The position numbers and the translations under genes were made by a program. A stretch of DNA of 64,000 bases from HXMU1420-13 sp965229525. GTDB taxonomy: Bacteria > Bacteroidota > Rhodothermia > Balneolales > Balneolaceae. Position 1 is the first letter of the stretch, and every line of letters starts with the position of its first letter. A model generated the notes under the pieces. It made no database searches and was not told where the DNA came from. It saw only the letters and a program-made list of their open reading frames with translations. The stretch lies in the NCBI GenBank assembly GCA_965229525.1, contig OZ245886.1:3224001-3288000 (forward strand), given 5' to 3'. Positions 44,519-54,545 of this stretch are shown piece by piece.

Positions 44519-47245
44519 ATGGTGCGTAGTGTAGTCGCATTTTTTATTCTTTGTTTAATACAACAAACAGTATTTGCACAAACCGATATCATATCTCCGG
44601 GAAAGGTTGATACCGTTCTAATTTTAGAGTTGAGATCGAATTATTATCCAAGCTCGCCAAAGAATTACAACTCGGCTCGTGACTCTATGTATACATGGCT
44701 TGATGTGGATGCTACCGATAGCCTTACGTGTGTATACTCTGGGTTAAGAGCAGAAAAAGATGGAACAAGAACACCATCTAATGGCAGTTTAAGTTTTAAT
44801 ACTGAACATTCCTGGCCGCAGAGTTTTTATGATGAAGAAGAACCCATGAGAGGAGATATTCATCATCTTTTTCCTACTTGGAGTTCACCAAATCAATCAA
44901 GGAGTAATCATCCTTTTGGAGAAATTGATGACAACCTGACCACCTCATGGTGGTTCTGGGAAAATGGTGGAAGTATTTCATCCATTCCTTCATCAAGTAT
45001 AAACGAATACAGTGAATATTATAACAACACTTTTGAACCCAGAGAAGATCATAAAGGAAATGTTGCCAGAGCAATGTTCTACTTCTGGACGATGTATCAA
45101 ACTAATACGCATATAATTAATGATGCCCAGGATAATGATGCTTTCTTTGAAGGAATGAAGGACATTTTATATCAGTGGCACAAACAAGACCCTGTTGATG
45201 CAGAAGAAGTAACACGAAGTATTGAGGTTGAAAGTGTTCAGGGAAATAGAAACCCATTTATTCATGACACTACACTAGTAAGAAGGGCATATTTCGAATC
45301 AGAGGTGAGCACTACAGATTCAATACCTGATATTTATATCTCTGAAATTTATGAAGCTAATAGTGGTACTGTTAAATATGTTGAACTATTCAATTACACG
45401 GATTCCACTATTGATCTGACTTCAGGTAGTTATGAGTTACTTCGATATAGTAATGCAAATACGAATCCAGCCAGTATTTCACTAACCGGAACTATAGCAC
45501 CAAAATCATTTTATGTAGTTGGAGATGATAATCAAAGCTCAGGTGTACAAACCGTTTTTGGGCAGGGAATTGTTGATCAAAATACCAACTCAATAAATCA
45601 CAATGGCAACGATAAATATGTATTAATTCGAAGTTCTTCCGACACTTTAGATTCATTTTCGAAAGATAACATTGGCAATGCTTCTTCTTTTTCTACCAAT
45701 CAGGTGGCGTACAGAATCTTTTCAGAGTTACCTAATGATGGTAGCTTTGGTCAAACTAGTATTTCTTCTGATGGTGATACCGTTAACTCGGGGAATTGGA
45801 GGGTTTTTGATATCAATTCTTCAAATGGAAATGCAGCATTGATAGCCACACCGGGGTACAATTCAGGAATAGAATCAGACTTGAAACCTCAAACAATGAT
45901 TACTGGAAATGCCGGTTGGAGATTGATTTCAATTCCTGGCAACAACACAAGTTTAAATCAAATATCCGATGATACAGCAATTCAGGGGATAGAAGATTCT
46001 TTTGATACTAATGTATTTACCTATAATTCATCTGGAAATTATTCAAGTCCGGAAAGTTTGAGTAGTACGCTTATTAATGGTGAGGGGCTTTTGGTGTACT
46101 TCTATGACAATGAAAATAATGGAAGTTCGAATTTGCCCATAGTTTTTGACCTTGATGCAGATGAGCCTGCCGGCGATGTAACTGTTCCACTAAATACAAA
46201 TACATCCATCGGGAGTTCTTACTTCACATTAGTTGGTAATCCTTTTCAGTCAAATGTCAATGTAAATGAATTGACTTCAGATCAATCCCTTCAGGCGAAT
46301 ATTCATTTTCTTAACGATGGATTATATGAAGCGGTAAATAAATCCGGATTAATTATTAAACCCTGGCAAGCTTTCTGGGTTGAAAGTCCAATCAGTAACA
46401 CTGCAACTGAAATTACATTTCCAAAATCATCAAAAACTTCATTATCCAGTACCCAAAGTTATTTTTCTAAAACTACGTCCGAAGAGGCTAGAATTAGATT
46501 ATCGTTGATATCCTCTGAAACACATGATCAGGGTTGTGAAATAGTTTTTAGATCGGATTCAGAGATTTCGTGGGATACACATGATGCAACTAAACTAACT
46601 CCAAATAGACAGAACTACTCGATTCTGTCCTGTGAGGTAGATTACAATCAACAAGCGATTTTATCTTTACCATTTGATTTAAATGAAGAACTTTCAATTC
46701 CGCTAAATATCCAATCCATAGGAGTGGATGGTTTACATGCTTTAGAATGGACCATTGATCAACGACTTGATGGTGATTTCAATATAAAATTGATCGATAA
46801 GGAACAGAACGTTGACATAGATCTTCTTCGGGAAGGGACACTAAATTTTGAACTCGAAACATCGTCAATCCAAAAAACTTTCAATCGCGATTTCGGAGTT
46901 TCTCAATTAGCAGAATCCTTGTCTAGATTTGAATTAATAATTAATAGAACCTCAACAAGTGTAAGCGTGGAAAAGCCGGGTAATTTTAGATTATTTCAGA
47001 ATTATCCTAATCCTTTTAATCCTGTAACAACTTTAGAATTTAGTTTGAGTGAAAGTTCGGCTGTTAACCTCACAATTTATTCAATTTCAGGAGCTCAGGT
47101 AGCTCATCTAATACAAAATGAATTCAAATTAAAGGGGAGATATTCCATACAATGGGATGCCACCGGTTACGCAAGTGGTGTTTATTACGCCTTTCTCAGT
47201 TCAAATGGAAACGACCAGCTTATAAAGATGGTGCTGCTAAAATAA
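44519..47245 (+). CDS. Secreted endonuclease I with lamin-tail domain and T9SS-type sorting tail
   Basis: This 908-residue protein has a signal peptide cut after residue 20 (VFAQ). The endonuclease I domain (about 30-250) has the motif NTEHSWPQS (H98) and GDIHHLFPTW (H115, H116). A lamin-tail-like domain (about 265-430, DIYISEIYEANSGTVKYVELFN) and beta-rich modules follow. The last 80 residues carry LFQNYPNPFNPVTT and end in a short basic motif (IKMVLLK), the pattern of type IX secretion C-terminal domains. It probably degrades extracellular nucleic acid for nutrients or phosphate. Confidence 0.87.
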   Translation: MVRSVVAFFILCLIQQTVFAQTDIISPGKVDTVLILELRSNYYPSSPKNYNSARDSMYTWLDVDATDSLTCVYSGLRAEKDGTRTPSNGSLSFNTEHSWPQSFYDEEEPMRGDIHHLFPTWSSPNQSRSNHPFGEIDDNLTTSWWFWENGGSISSIPSSSINEYSEYYNNTFEPREDHKGNVARAMFYFWTMYQTNTHIINDAQDNDAFFEGMKDILYQWHKQDPVDAEEVTRSIEVESVQGNRNPFIHDTTLVRRAYFESEVSTTDSIPDIYISEIYEANSGTVKYVELFNYTDSTIDLTSGSYELLRYSNANTNPASISLTGTIAPKSFYVVGDDNQSSGVQTVFGQGIVDQNTNSINHNGNDKYVLIRSSSDTLDSFSKDNIGNASSFSTNQVAYRIFSELPNDGSFGQTSISSDGDTVNSGNWRVFDINSSNGNAALIATPGYNSGIESDLKPQTMITGNAGWRLISIPGNNTSLNQISDDTAIQGIEDSFDTNVFTYNSSGNYSSPESLSSTLINGEGLLVYFYDNENNGSSNLPIVFDLDADEPAGDVTVPLNTNTSIGSSYFTLVGNPFQSNVNVNELTSDQSLQANIHFLNDGLYEAVNKSGLIIKPWQAFWVESPISNTATEITFPKSSKTSLSSTQSYFSKTTSEEARIRLSLISSETHDQGCEIVFRSDSEISWDTHDATKLTPNRQNYSILSCEVDYNQQAILSLPFDLNEELSIPLNIQSIGVDGLHALEWTIDQRLDGDFNIKLIDKEQNVDIDLLREGTLNFELETSSIQKTFNRDFGVSQLAESLSRFELIINRTSTSVSVEKPGNFRLFQNYPNPFNPVTTLEFSLSESSAVNLTIYSISGAQVAHLIQNEFKLKGRYSIQWDATGYASGVYYAFLSSNGNDQLIKMVLLK

Positions 47246-47261
47246 GAAGTGGGAAATAAGG

Positions 47262-49292
47262 TTATATCTCGAATTCTATAGGTGGGTGCTCATCTCTAAA
47301 TATCTTCGCAGCTTTTGCAAAATTTTCGGCCGATGCAACCATGATTAAACGATCGCCTGCCTCTATTTTAAAGTCACCGGAAGGGTTACCAATACTTTTA
47401 TTTCCTCGTTTAATCGTTAATATGGTAATTGCGAAGTTATTTCGAAGTTTTAGTTCTGCAAGTGTTTTATTGGCAGCAAAAGAGTCGTCTCTTACTTGAA
47501 CAACACGTGTATGTAAACCTTCTTCATCTAAGCCTTCTAGCACCATTAAGTGCGCCTCCTGCAAGCTTCCTCGAAGAATTTGATAATCTTCAGAACGTAA
47601 TTCACGTACATATCTCTGAGCAGTTTCATCCTGTATCAAATACGAATTAAGTACCCATGTGAATAACTGAACAGTTGTTTCCATTTCTTCTGGTACAACG
47701 TGATCTGCGCCAGCTTTTGATAGTTTATCGGCGTCGGAGATATAACGTGTTCTTACAATGATTTCTATCGTAGGATTAAGATATTTTGCCAGATTAATAA
47801 TTCTAGGATTCATATCCGGATCATTAATAGCTATAACACATAATTTAGCTTTGTAGATGTCGGCATGTTCTAAAATATGTGTTCTGGATGCATCACCATA
47901 AATTGCATTAAAACCTTTCTCGTGCATTTCACTTACTGAAGACGGATTTAACTCTATCACAATAAATGGAATGTTCAGGTCATCAAATATTCGTGCAAGG
48001 CTTCGTCCGGCAGGTCCATATCCAATCAAAATTACATGATCTTCGAGCGGTTGGTGATCAGCCTCGGGTCGGTTATTCTTTTTCTTACTACCTAGTTTTT
48101 TAAGGGGTGTTTTTGCAAAAAGATCTCCAACATTCGGACTCACTTTGAGCATCAATGGTGTAAGAATCATCAATAAAACCGTTACAGCAATAAAAGTTTG
48201 AGATCCTAAATCTCCAAATCCTGCAGGAGTTAATCCGGCAAGGCTTCCAGCTCTTTCCAATACAAAAGAGAATTCTCCAATTTGCGCAAGTATAATTGCA
48301 GAGCCAGCTGCTACTCTAACCGGATAGCCTAATATCATTAATGAAAGTGAAGTGAGGGTGAATTTGAGAACTATAATCCCTGTGGCAACACCAAGCAGAA
48401 TCCATGGGTATTCAATCAAAAATCTAATGTCCAGTAGCATTCCAACAGAAACAAAGAATACCGCATTGAAAATTGTTTTTAGTGGTAAGATTTCGCTCAT
48501 AGCTTGTTCACTATACCGACTTTCACTAACAACAAGACCCGCTAAAAAAGCTCCTAATGCAAGGCTTACATCAGCCAGGTTTGTGAGTGCGGCAGTGCCA
48601 AAACATATGGCCATTACAGTAAGAAGAAAAAGCTCTTTACTTCTGGTGAGAGCTACTTTTTCTAATAGCCAGGGAACTACTTTCCTTGCTAATAAAACTA
48701 CAATTGCAATAAGTAGAACGGCTTTTCCAAGTACAATAAATATCTCATTAATCGATTCATTTTCTCCTGAGAGAATGGGAACCATTAATACCATTGCGAT
48801 GATGGCAAAATCCTGGAAGATCAACACAGCAAGCGATAACCTTCCTGTTGGTGTGTCGGTTTTTCCTTGCTCGCTAAGTAGCCCAAGAATTATGGCTGTA
48901 GAACTTAATGCAACCAGACAACCGGTGTATATGGCTACTTTTATATCAGTTCCAACCCATTGTAGTATTCCAACAACTACCAAAATGGTGAACAGTACTT
49001 GCAAGCCACCACCAACAAAAATTGCAGTTTTAATTTTTGCGAGTTTCTCCAGACTAAATTCTATACCGATTGTAAATAGTAATAGAATAATGCCAATTTC
49101 AGCTAGCTGATTAACTAATTCCTGCTCATACACAAGTCCAAGTGCATTTGGACCAATTATCACACCAGCTAAAAGGAAGCCGACTACAGGTACTAACTTT
49201 ATCTTATAACAAACATAAGCTATGAGCACACTAACAAGGAAAAGTGCTACAATCTCATTTAAGAAGGGTAGGGATACGGCGAAATAAGACAT
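47262..49292 (-). CDS. CPA2-family cation:proton antiporter with RCK/TrkA domains (KefB-like)
   Basis: This 676-residue protein has 12-13 membrane helices (about 10-395), including LLLFTIGIEFSLEKLAKIK and the exchange helix LSSTAIILGLLSEQGKTDT. A TrkA-N/RCK domain follows (about 415-530) with HVILIGYGPAGRSLARI and a bound-nucleotide motif, then TrkA-C (about 590-670). It exports K+ or Na+ in exchange for protons in the inner membrane, gated by ligand binding to the RCK part. No ancillary KefF/KefG gene is adjacent. Confidence 0.88.
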   Translation of the reverse strand: MSYFAVSLPFLNEIVALFLVSVLIAYVCYKIKLVPVVGFLLAGVIIGPNALGLVYEQELVNQLAEIGIILLLFTIGIEFSLEKLAKIKTAIFVGGGLQVLFTILVVVGILQWVGTDIKVAIYTGCLVALSSTAIILGLLSEQGKTDTPTGRLSLAVLIFQDFAIIAMVLMVPILSGENESINEIFIVLGKAVLLIAIVVLLARKVVPWLLEKVALTRSKELFLLTVMAICFGTAALTNLADVSLALGAFLAGLVVSESRYSEQAMSEILPLKTIFNAVFFVSVGMLLDIRFLIEYPWILLGVATGIIVLKFTLTSLSLMILGYPVRVAAGSAIILAQIGEFSFVLERAGSLAGLTPAGFGDLGSQTFIAVTVLLMILTPLMLKVSPNVGDLFAKTPLKKLGSKKKNNRPEADHQPLEDHVILIGYGPAGRSLARIFDDLNIPFIVIELNPSSVSEMHEKGFNAIYGDASRTHILEHADIYKAKLCVIAINDPDMNPRIINLAKYLNPTIEIIVRTRYISDADKLSKAGADHVVPEEMETTVQLFTWVLNSYLIQDETAQRYVRELRSEDYQILRGSLQEAHLMVLEGLDEEGLHTRVVQVRDDSFAANKTLAELKLRNNFAITILTIKRGNKSIGNPSGDFKIEAGDRLIMVASAENFAKAAKIFRDEHPPIEFEI

Positions 49293-49480
49293 TGTTTAAG
49301 AATAGCAGGAATGGGATTTCAATTACACTAATCAATCAGATTATAAGTGTTCTTAAAAATCTTTGTATATAGATAATTCCTTTTTTATTGATAATTATTT
49401 ATCGAAAACTCGCTCTTTCTTTTGATTGTAAAAAAATTCAAATTCAATGAAGCTATTTCTATTACCCCACTAATCTACCT

Positions 49481-51349
49481 ATGAATAAAAAAGATCAGAT
49501 TCGTGAGGATGTCACCATTCGTTTTGCAGGTGACTCCGGCGACGGGATGCAATTAACAGGATCGCTATTTACAAATACCACCGCGCTCCTTGGTAACGAT
49601 TTAAGAACTTTGCCAGAATTTCCAGCTGAAATCCGCGCACCTCAAGGTACTGTTCCGGGAGTTTCGTCTTTTCAACTCCAATTTGGAAGTCGTGAAATTT
49701 TAACTCCAGGGGATGAATGTGATGCCTTGGTGGTAATGAATTCTGCAGCATTAAAAGCGAATCTATCTCTGTTGAAAAAGGGTGGAATCATCATCGCCAA
49801 TACTGCAGGTTTCGATAAGAAAAATCTGAATTTGGCAAAATATCCGGAAGGAGTAAATCCTCTAGAAGATGGCTCGCTAAGTGAGTACGAATTAATTCAG
49901 ATTGACGTAACCAAGCTTGTTAAAGAAGCCCTTACTGATACAAACCTGGGTTACAAAGACATCGAGCGTTCAAAGAATATGTTTGTTCTTGGGATGCTTT
50001 ATTGGATGTATAATCGTCCTCTTGATTCAACCATTGATTTCTTAAATCAGAAATTTGGGAAAAAGAAACCGGAAATTGCAGATGCAAATATCAAAGTTCT
50101 AAAAGCCGGATATTTTTATGGTGAAACGGTTGAATTATTTAATGCCAGGGTTACTGTAAAACAAGCTGAACTAAAACCGGGTGAATATCGAAATATTACA
50201 GGAAATGAAGCTCTTACGCTGGGCTTAGTCGCTGCTGCTCGAAAAGCAAATTTACCCTTGTTCTTTGGCAGTTATCCGATTACTCCAGCCTCCGATGTTC
50301 TTCATGGTTTAGCTGCGCACAAGAAATTCGGTATCACCACATTCCAGGCAGAAGATGAAATTGCAGCAGTTGCATCAACCATTGGGGCCTCATTTGGTGG
50401 TAGTATCGGGGTTACAAGTTCATCCGGACCTGGAGTTGCGCTAAAAGGTGAGGCTATCGGTTTAGCAGTGATGTTGGAGCTTCCGTTAGTTGTCTTAAAT
50501 GTGCAGAGGGCAGGACCTTCGACCGGTATGCCGACCAAAACGGAACAAGCCGATTTAATGCAGGCGGTCTATGGTAGAAATGGAGAAAGCCCACTGGTAG
50601 TGTTGGCACCCCAATCACCGGCTGATTGTTTTATGATGGCATTTGAAGCAGTTCGAATCAGTTTAGAACATATGATACCTGTAATGTTTTTATCAGACGG
50701 ATACATTGCAAATGGCTCTGAACCCTGGAATTTTCCAAAGTCAGGTGAGTTGGCTGATATCAATGTTCAATTTGAAGGCCCAAGAATGAATGGAGAAGCC
50801 GGCAACTTCTTACCCTATAAAAGAGATGAACGTTTAGTACGTAAATGGGCGATTCCGGGCACCGAAGGTATTGAACATCGAGTAGGTGGACTAGAAAAAG
50901 AGGATGAAACCGGGAATGTCTCGTACGACCCCGAAAATCATCAAAATATGACCAATATTCGCCGAGATAAACGGGACAACGTGAAATTCAATATCCCAGA
51001 ACAAGCCGTTGATCAGGGGTCTGAAAAGGGATCAACCTTGATTGTTGGATGGGGTGGGACTTATGGCTCAATCCGAACTGTGGTTCATCAATTAAGAAAA
51101 GAAGGGTATGATATTTCTCACGTTCATGTGAAATATATCTGTCCATTCCCTAAGAATTTTGAAGATCTATTAAAGGGATTTGATCGGGTTATTGTGCCCG
51201 AAATAAATGATGGTCAATTAGTTCGTCTCATCCGATCTGAGTTTAATATTCCGGCTATCCCAATTAACAAAGTTAAAGGTCGGCCTTTTGGAGTGAGTGA
51301 GTTAAAATCAGCGATCGAATCAAAAATTTCAGATAAAGTAGAAGCATAG
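49481..51349 (+). CDS. korA: 2-oxoacid:ferredoxin oxidoreductase, fused gamma-alpha subunit
   Basis: This 622-residue protein fuses the gamma domain (about 1-195, VTIRFAGDSGDGMQLTGSLF) to the alpha domain (about 205-620, SYPITPASDVLHGL, FQAEDEIAAVASTIGASFGG, TSSGPGVALKGEAIGLA). The fused form is typical of 2-oxoglutarate:ferredoxin oxidoreductases (KGOR) in Bacteroidota relatives. With KorB it converts 2-oxoglutarate to succinyl-CoA and reduces ferredoxin. KorB begins 10 bases downstream; the two form an operon. Confidence 0.92.
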   Translation: MNKKDQIREDVTIRFAGDSGDGMQLTGSLFTNTTALLGNDLRTLPEFPAEIRAPQGTVPGVSSFQLQFGSREILTPGDECDALVVMNSAALKANLSLLKKGGIIIANTAGFDKKNLNLAKYPEGVNPLEDGSLSEYELIQIDVTKLVKEALTDTNLGYKDIERSKNMFVLGMLYWMYNRPLDSTIDFLNQKFGKKKPEIADANIKVLKAGYFYGETVELFNARVTVKQAELKPGEYRNITGNEALTLGLVAAARKANLPLFFGSYPITPASDVLHGLAAHKKFGITTFQAEDEIAAVASTIGASFGGSIGVTSSSGPGVALKGEAIGLAVMLELPLVVLNVQRAGPSTGMPTKTEQADLMQAVYGRNGESPLVVLAPQSPADCFMMAFEAVRISLEHMIPVMFLSDGYIANGSEPWNFPKSGELADINVQFEGPRMNGEAGNFLPYKRDERLVRKWAIPGTEGIEHRVGGLEKEDETGNVSYDPENHQNMTNIRRDKRDNVKFNIPEQAVDQGSEKGSTLIVGWGGTYGSIRTVVHQLRKEGYDISHVHVKYICPFPKNFEDLLKGFDRVIVPEINDGQLVRLIRSEFNIPAIPINKVKGRPFGVSELKSAIESKISDKVEA

Positions 51350-51359
51350 AGGTTAAATC

Positions 51360-52439
51360 ATGGTAGATACAATCATCGACAATTTTGTTAGAGAACATGA
51401 AGCCGATTTAACCGCGCTTCCAGATTATAGTGGTAAAGATTTTGCATCCGACCAGGATGTTCGGTGGTGTCCGGGTTGTGGTGATTACACCATCTTGAAA
51501 CAGGTTCAAAATGCAATGCCTGAATTAGGTTTGGCCAAGAAAGACATTGTGTTTATTTCCGGGATTGGGTGTTCTTCTCGTTTTCCGTATTACATGGATA
51601 CGTTCGGAATGCATTCGATCCATGGACGAGCACCGGCAATTGCAACCGGACTTAAAGTAGCCCGACCTGATCTTTCAGTCTGGATTATTACCGGTGATGG
51701 TGATGCACTTTCGATTGGGGCAAATCACTTTACACAGCTTTTAAGACGTAATGTGAATGTGAATTTGTTGTTGTTTAATAACGAGATTTACGGGCTCACA
51801 AAAGGGCAATATTCACCAGCATCACCTTCTGGTACGGTTACGAAATCCACGCCTTATGGCTCGATTGATCATCCTTTTAACCCGCTTGCCCTAAGTTTAG
51901 GTGCAAACGGTACGTTCGTTGCAAGAGCCATGGATCGTGATCCTAAGCACTTGAAAGACTTAATTCTTAGATCTCACAAGCATCAGGGAACATCGATGTT
52001 AGAGATTTACCAGAATTGCATTGTATTTAATGATGGTGCCTTCGAATTGTTTACAGACAAGAAATCAAGACCGCAAGAAGCGATTTACCTGGAACATGGT
52101 CAGCCATTGGTATTTGGTAAGGAAAAGGATAAAGGTGTTCGATTAAACGGATTTACTCCTGAAGTAGTAGAACTAGGAGATAATGTCACGAAAGACGATC
52201 TCTGGATTCATGACGAAGCCGACAAAGTGAAAGCGTATATCCTCTCCAGATTCTTTGATCAACAACACGATAGTGGGGAAGGTTTACGATTCCCACGACC
52301 ATTTGGTGTGTTGTATGCCGAAGAACGTCCAACTTATGATGATGGAGTTACCGCTCAGGTTCAACGTGCCAAAGAAAACCACGGCGAACCGGATTTGGAT
52401 GCTTTACTAAGAGGAAATGAGACTTGGTTGGTTAAGTAA
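51360..52439 (+). CDS. korB: 2-oxoacid:ferredoxin oxidoreductase, beta subunit
   Basis: This 359-residue protein binds thiamine diphosphate: GDGDALSIG (about 119-127) and NNEIYGLTKGQ (about 146-156) form the TPP/Mg site. Cysteines in WCPGCGDYTIL and GIGCSSRFPYYM supply the 4Fe-4S cluster. It is the catalytic and electron-transfer partner of KorA. The C-terminal region (GLRFPRPFGVLYAEERPTYD) is family-typical. The stop codon is one base from the stop of the converging abortive-infection-type gene. Confidence 0.93.
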   Translation: MVDTIIDNFVREHEADLTALPDYSGKDFASDQDVRWCPGCGDYTILKQVQNAMPELGLAKKDIVFISGIGCSSRFPYYMDTFGMHSIHGRAPAIATGLKVARPDLSVWIITGDGDALSIGANHFTQLLRRNVNVNLLLFNNEIYGLTKGQYSPASPSGTVTKSTPYGSIDHPFNPLALSLGANGTFVARAMDRDPKHLKDLILRSHKHQGTSMLEIYQNCIVFNDGAFELFTDKKSRPQEAIYLEHGQPLVFGKEKDKGVRLNGFTPEVVELGDNVTKDDLWIHDEADKVKAYILSRFFDQQHDSGEGLRFPRPFGVLYAEERPTYDDGVTAQVQRAKENHGEPDLDALLRGNETWLVK

Positions 52440-52440
52440 A

Positions 52441-53454
52441 TTATTCTTTTAATAGGAACTCTTTAATTTCAACTAAACTAACATGAGTTAGAGAGTCACT
52501 TTTAGGTTTTTCAATCCAATTAGAATAATTGTTAGGATAATATAAACTCATGTGATACTGAAAGAATGGTCCTCTATCATTTATGTTTTCAAGTAGTTTA
52601 AATTCTTCAATTAGAGGTAAAAATCTTTTATTGCCGTATATACCGATTCCATTGTACATAATTAGGTGTAGCTCGGAATCTGAAAGATGTGCTTGAATTA
52701 TGTCGGCAAACTTTTGTTTATGTTCGATGTCTAAATCGGAATCCTTTATGAACTTTATGCAATGGTATAAGGATCTTAAGTAATGACCTAATTTAGATTC
52801 ATGACCATAATAAAGTTTATCGTAGAAATCAGAGATTATTTTTTTAGTCTCAATTTTATCGAGTTTAATTCCATCAAGTTCTGATAATATTTCACTTTGA
52901 TTTTCTTCGCTTCGGTTTTCTAACCCCGCTTTAACAGCTTTAGCAATTTTGATTCGATGAATTTCAGTATAATTTCTATCAAACTTATTATTTATAACTT
53001 TACTTAAGCTATCAATAAATCCGTCATTCTCATTTATAGAATTCGAATCTCGAAAAACTTTCTCTGAGAATTTATCATTAATTCTATCGTGATTGTTTAT
53101 TAAAAAGTATTTTTCACCATCCAGCTTATTGTATAGGATTCTATTCATCTGAATTAGTTCAAAAAAAGAAGATTCAAATCGAGTTATTCGATTGGAGTCA
53201 ATTTGTTTTTTTAAAGTAAATGCGAGTAATATTACAGTTATAAAAGATAATAGAGCACCGCTTAATCCACCTACAAAGCTTCCAAATTGTCCCCAATTAT
53301 TATTATTAGTAGAAATTGGTAGATGATTGAAAAAGTGGTAATAGGTGAATAATACTCCACCAAGAATTAAAAATCCTAAAGTTGAAAAGACGATTAAGGT
53401 ACTATTCCGTCTAAAGAAATTAATAAACTTCAGGAACATGTTCTGGCTTTGCAT
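52441..53454 (-). CDS. Putative phage abortive infection protein (PF16872-like membrane protein)
   Basis: This 337-residue protein has two membrane helices (about 17-40 and 56-80), then a helical cytoplasmic domain. The motifs HYLRSLYHCIKFI (about 224-236) and HLSDSELHLIMYNGI (256-270) match the putative-AbiC pattern. Base composition is visibly more AT-rich than neighbouring genes. Its start overlaps the bioB end by 35 bases (20 if the internal Met at 53439 is used). Its stop lies one base from korB. Acquisition as a defence gene is inferred; anti-phage action is not shown. Confidence 0.7.
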   Translation of the reverse strand: MQSQNMFLKFINFFRRNSTLIVFSTLGFLILGGVLFTYYHFFNHLPISTNNNNWGQFGSFVGGLSGALLSFITVILLAFTLKKQIDSNRITRFESSFFELIQMNRILYNKLDGEKYFLINNHDRINDKFSEKVFRDSNSINENDGFIDSLSKVINNKFDRNYTEIHRIKIAKAVKAGLENRSEENQSEILSELDGIKLDKIETKKIISDFYDKLYYGHESKLGHYLRSLYHCIKFIKDSDLDIEHKQKFADIIQAHLSDSELHLIMYNGIGIYGNKRFLPLIEEFKLLENINDRGPFFQYHMSLYYPNNYSNWIEKPKSDSLTHVSLVEIKEFLLKE

Positions 53455-54415
53455 CTTTGTAAGCAGGGCGTGCTTTTAGTCCGAAAAGCTCGAACATGTG
53501 GGCGTCTTCGTCCAAACCATTATTGTCTGTGGTAAGTAACTTTTCACCTGTGAAGATGGAGTTTGCTCCAGCCATAAAGCATAAAGCTTGCTCTTCAAAA
53601 GTCATTCGAACTCGACCGGCTGAAAGGCGAACCATAGATTCCGGCATTAGAATTCTTGCCGTGGCAATCATTCGTGCCATATCCCAGCTTGGTACTTTAG
53701 GCTGACCTTCCATAGGAGTTCCTTCAACAGCGATTAGTGCATTTACTGGTACAGACTCCGGATGCGGTGTCAAGTTAGAAAGGGTATAGAGGAGACCAAT
53801 ACGATCCTCATGTGTTTCACCCATTCCAATGATTCCACCCGAGCACACCGAAATCTCGTTATCCTGTACTTTTTTGATGGTATCTAACCTATCGTCATAC
53901 GTACGGGTGGTGATGATTTTCTTGTAGAAATCTTCGCTGGAATCCAGATTGTGATTGTAGGCATATAATCCGGCTTCTTTAAGTTGAGCGGCTTGCTCAT
54001 CAGTAAGCATTCCTAAAGTCGCGCAAACTTCAAGTCCTAAATCAGCTACTCCGGAAACCACATCCAGCACTTCATCAAAGTCTTTGTTTTGACGAGCACT
54101 TCTCCAGGCAGCTCCCATACAAAAGCGAGTGCTACCGGCAGCTTTTGCACGTTCTGCCGCTGCTAAAATCATTTCTTTAGGCATCAGTTTTTCACTGTTG
54201 ATACCTGTGTTATACCGAGCTGATTGTGGGCAGTATGAGCAATCCTCAGAACATCCACCGGTTTTAATAGAAAGGAGGGTGCAAACTTGAACTTCGCCCG
54301 TTTCATGATATTCGCGATGAACCGTTGCTGCGCGATAAATCAACTCCATGAGTGGAGTGTTATATATTTCGCTAATCTCTTCGGTGGTCCAGTTATGGCG
54401 AATTTCTGCTGACAT
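53420..54415 (-). CDS. bioB: Biotin synthase
   Basis: The ATG at 54415 gives 331 residues; a longer in-frame start (54481) adds 22 non-family residues. Radical SAM cysteines are C55, C59 and C62 (GGCSEDCSYC). Other family segments are RFCMGAAWRSAR, NHNLDSSEDFY, ICSGGIIGMGE-type and VRLSAGRVRMTFEEQALCFMAGANSIF. It inserts sulfur into dethiobiotin. No other bio genes are nearby. Biotin is required by acyl-CoA carboxylases such as the one at 23748. Confidence 0.94.
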   Translation of the reverse strand: MSAEIRHNWTTEEISEIYNTPLMELIYRAATVHREYHETGEVQVCTLLSIKTGGCSEDCSYCPQSARYNTGINSEKLMPKEMILAAAERAKAAGSTRFCMGAAWRSARQNKDFDEVLDVVSGVADLGLEVCATLGMLTDEQAAQLKEAGLYAYNHNLDSSEDFYKKIITTRTYDDRLDTIKKVQDNEISVCSGGIIGMGETHEDRIGLLYTLSNLTPHPESVPVNALIAVEGTPMEGQPKVPSWDMARMIATARILMPESMVRLSAGRVRMTFEEQALCFMAGANSIFTGEKLLTTDNNGLDEDAHMFELFGLKARPAYKDAKPEHVPEVY

Positions 54416-54545
54416 AAAAGCTTGGTTAGATGACTTAAATTTTCTGAAAGTACCATGAATCCAATCAAAACCCAATATCATTATCTTGATTAAAACGGAT
54501 GCTTTGTGTTAATATCCATCATCTTAACTAACCACGAAAAATTTA

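Noticed and set aside
48352..49110. 252-codon open frame on the plus strand
   Set aside because: It lies fully opposite the CPA2 antiporter gene and its predicted protein has no family pattern; antisense shadow.
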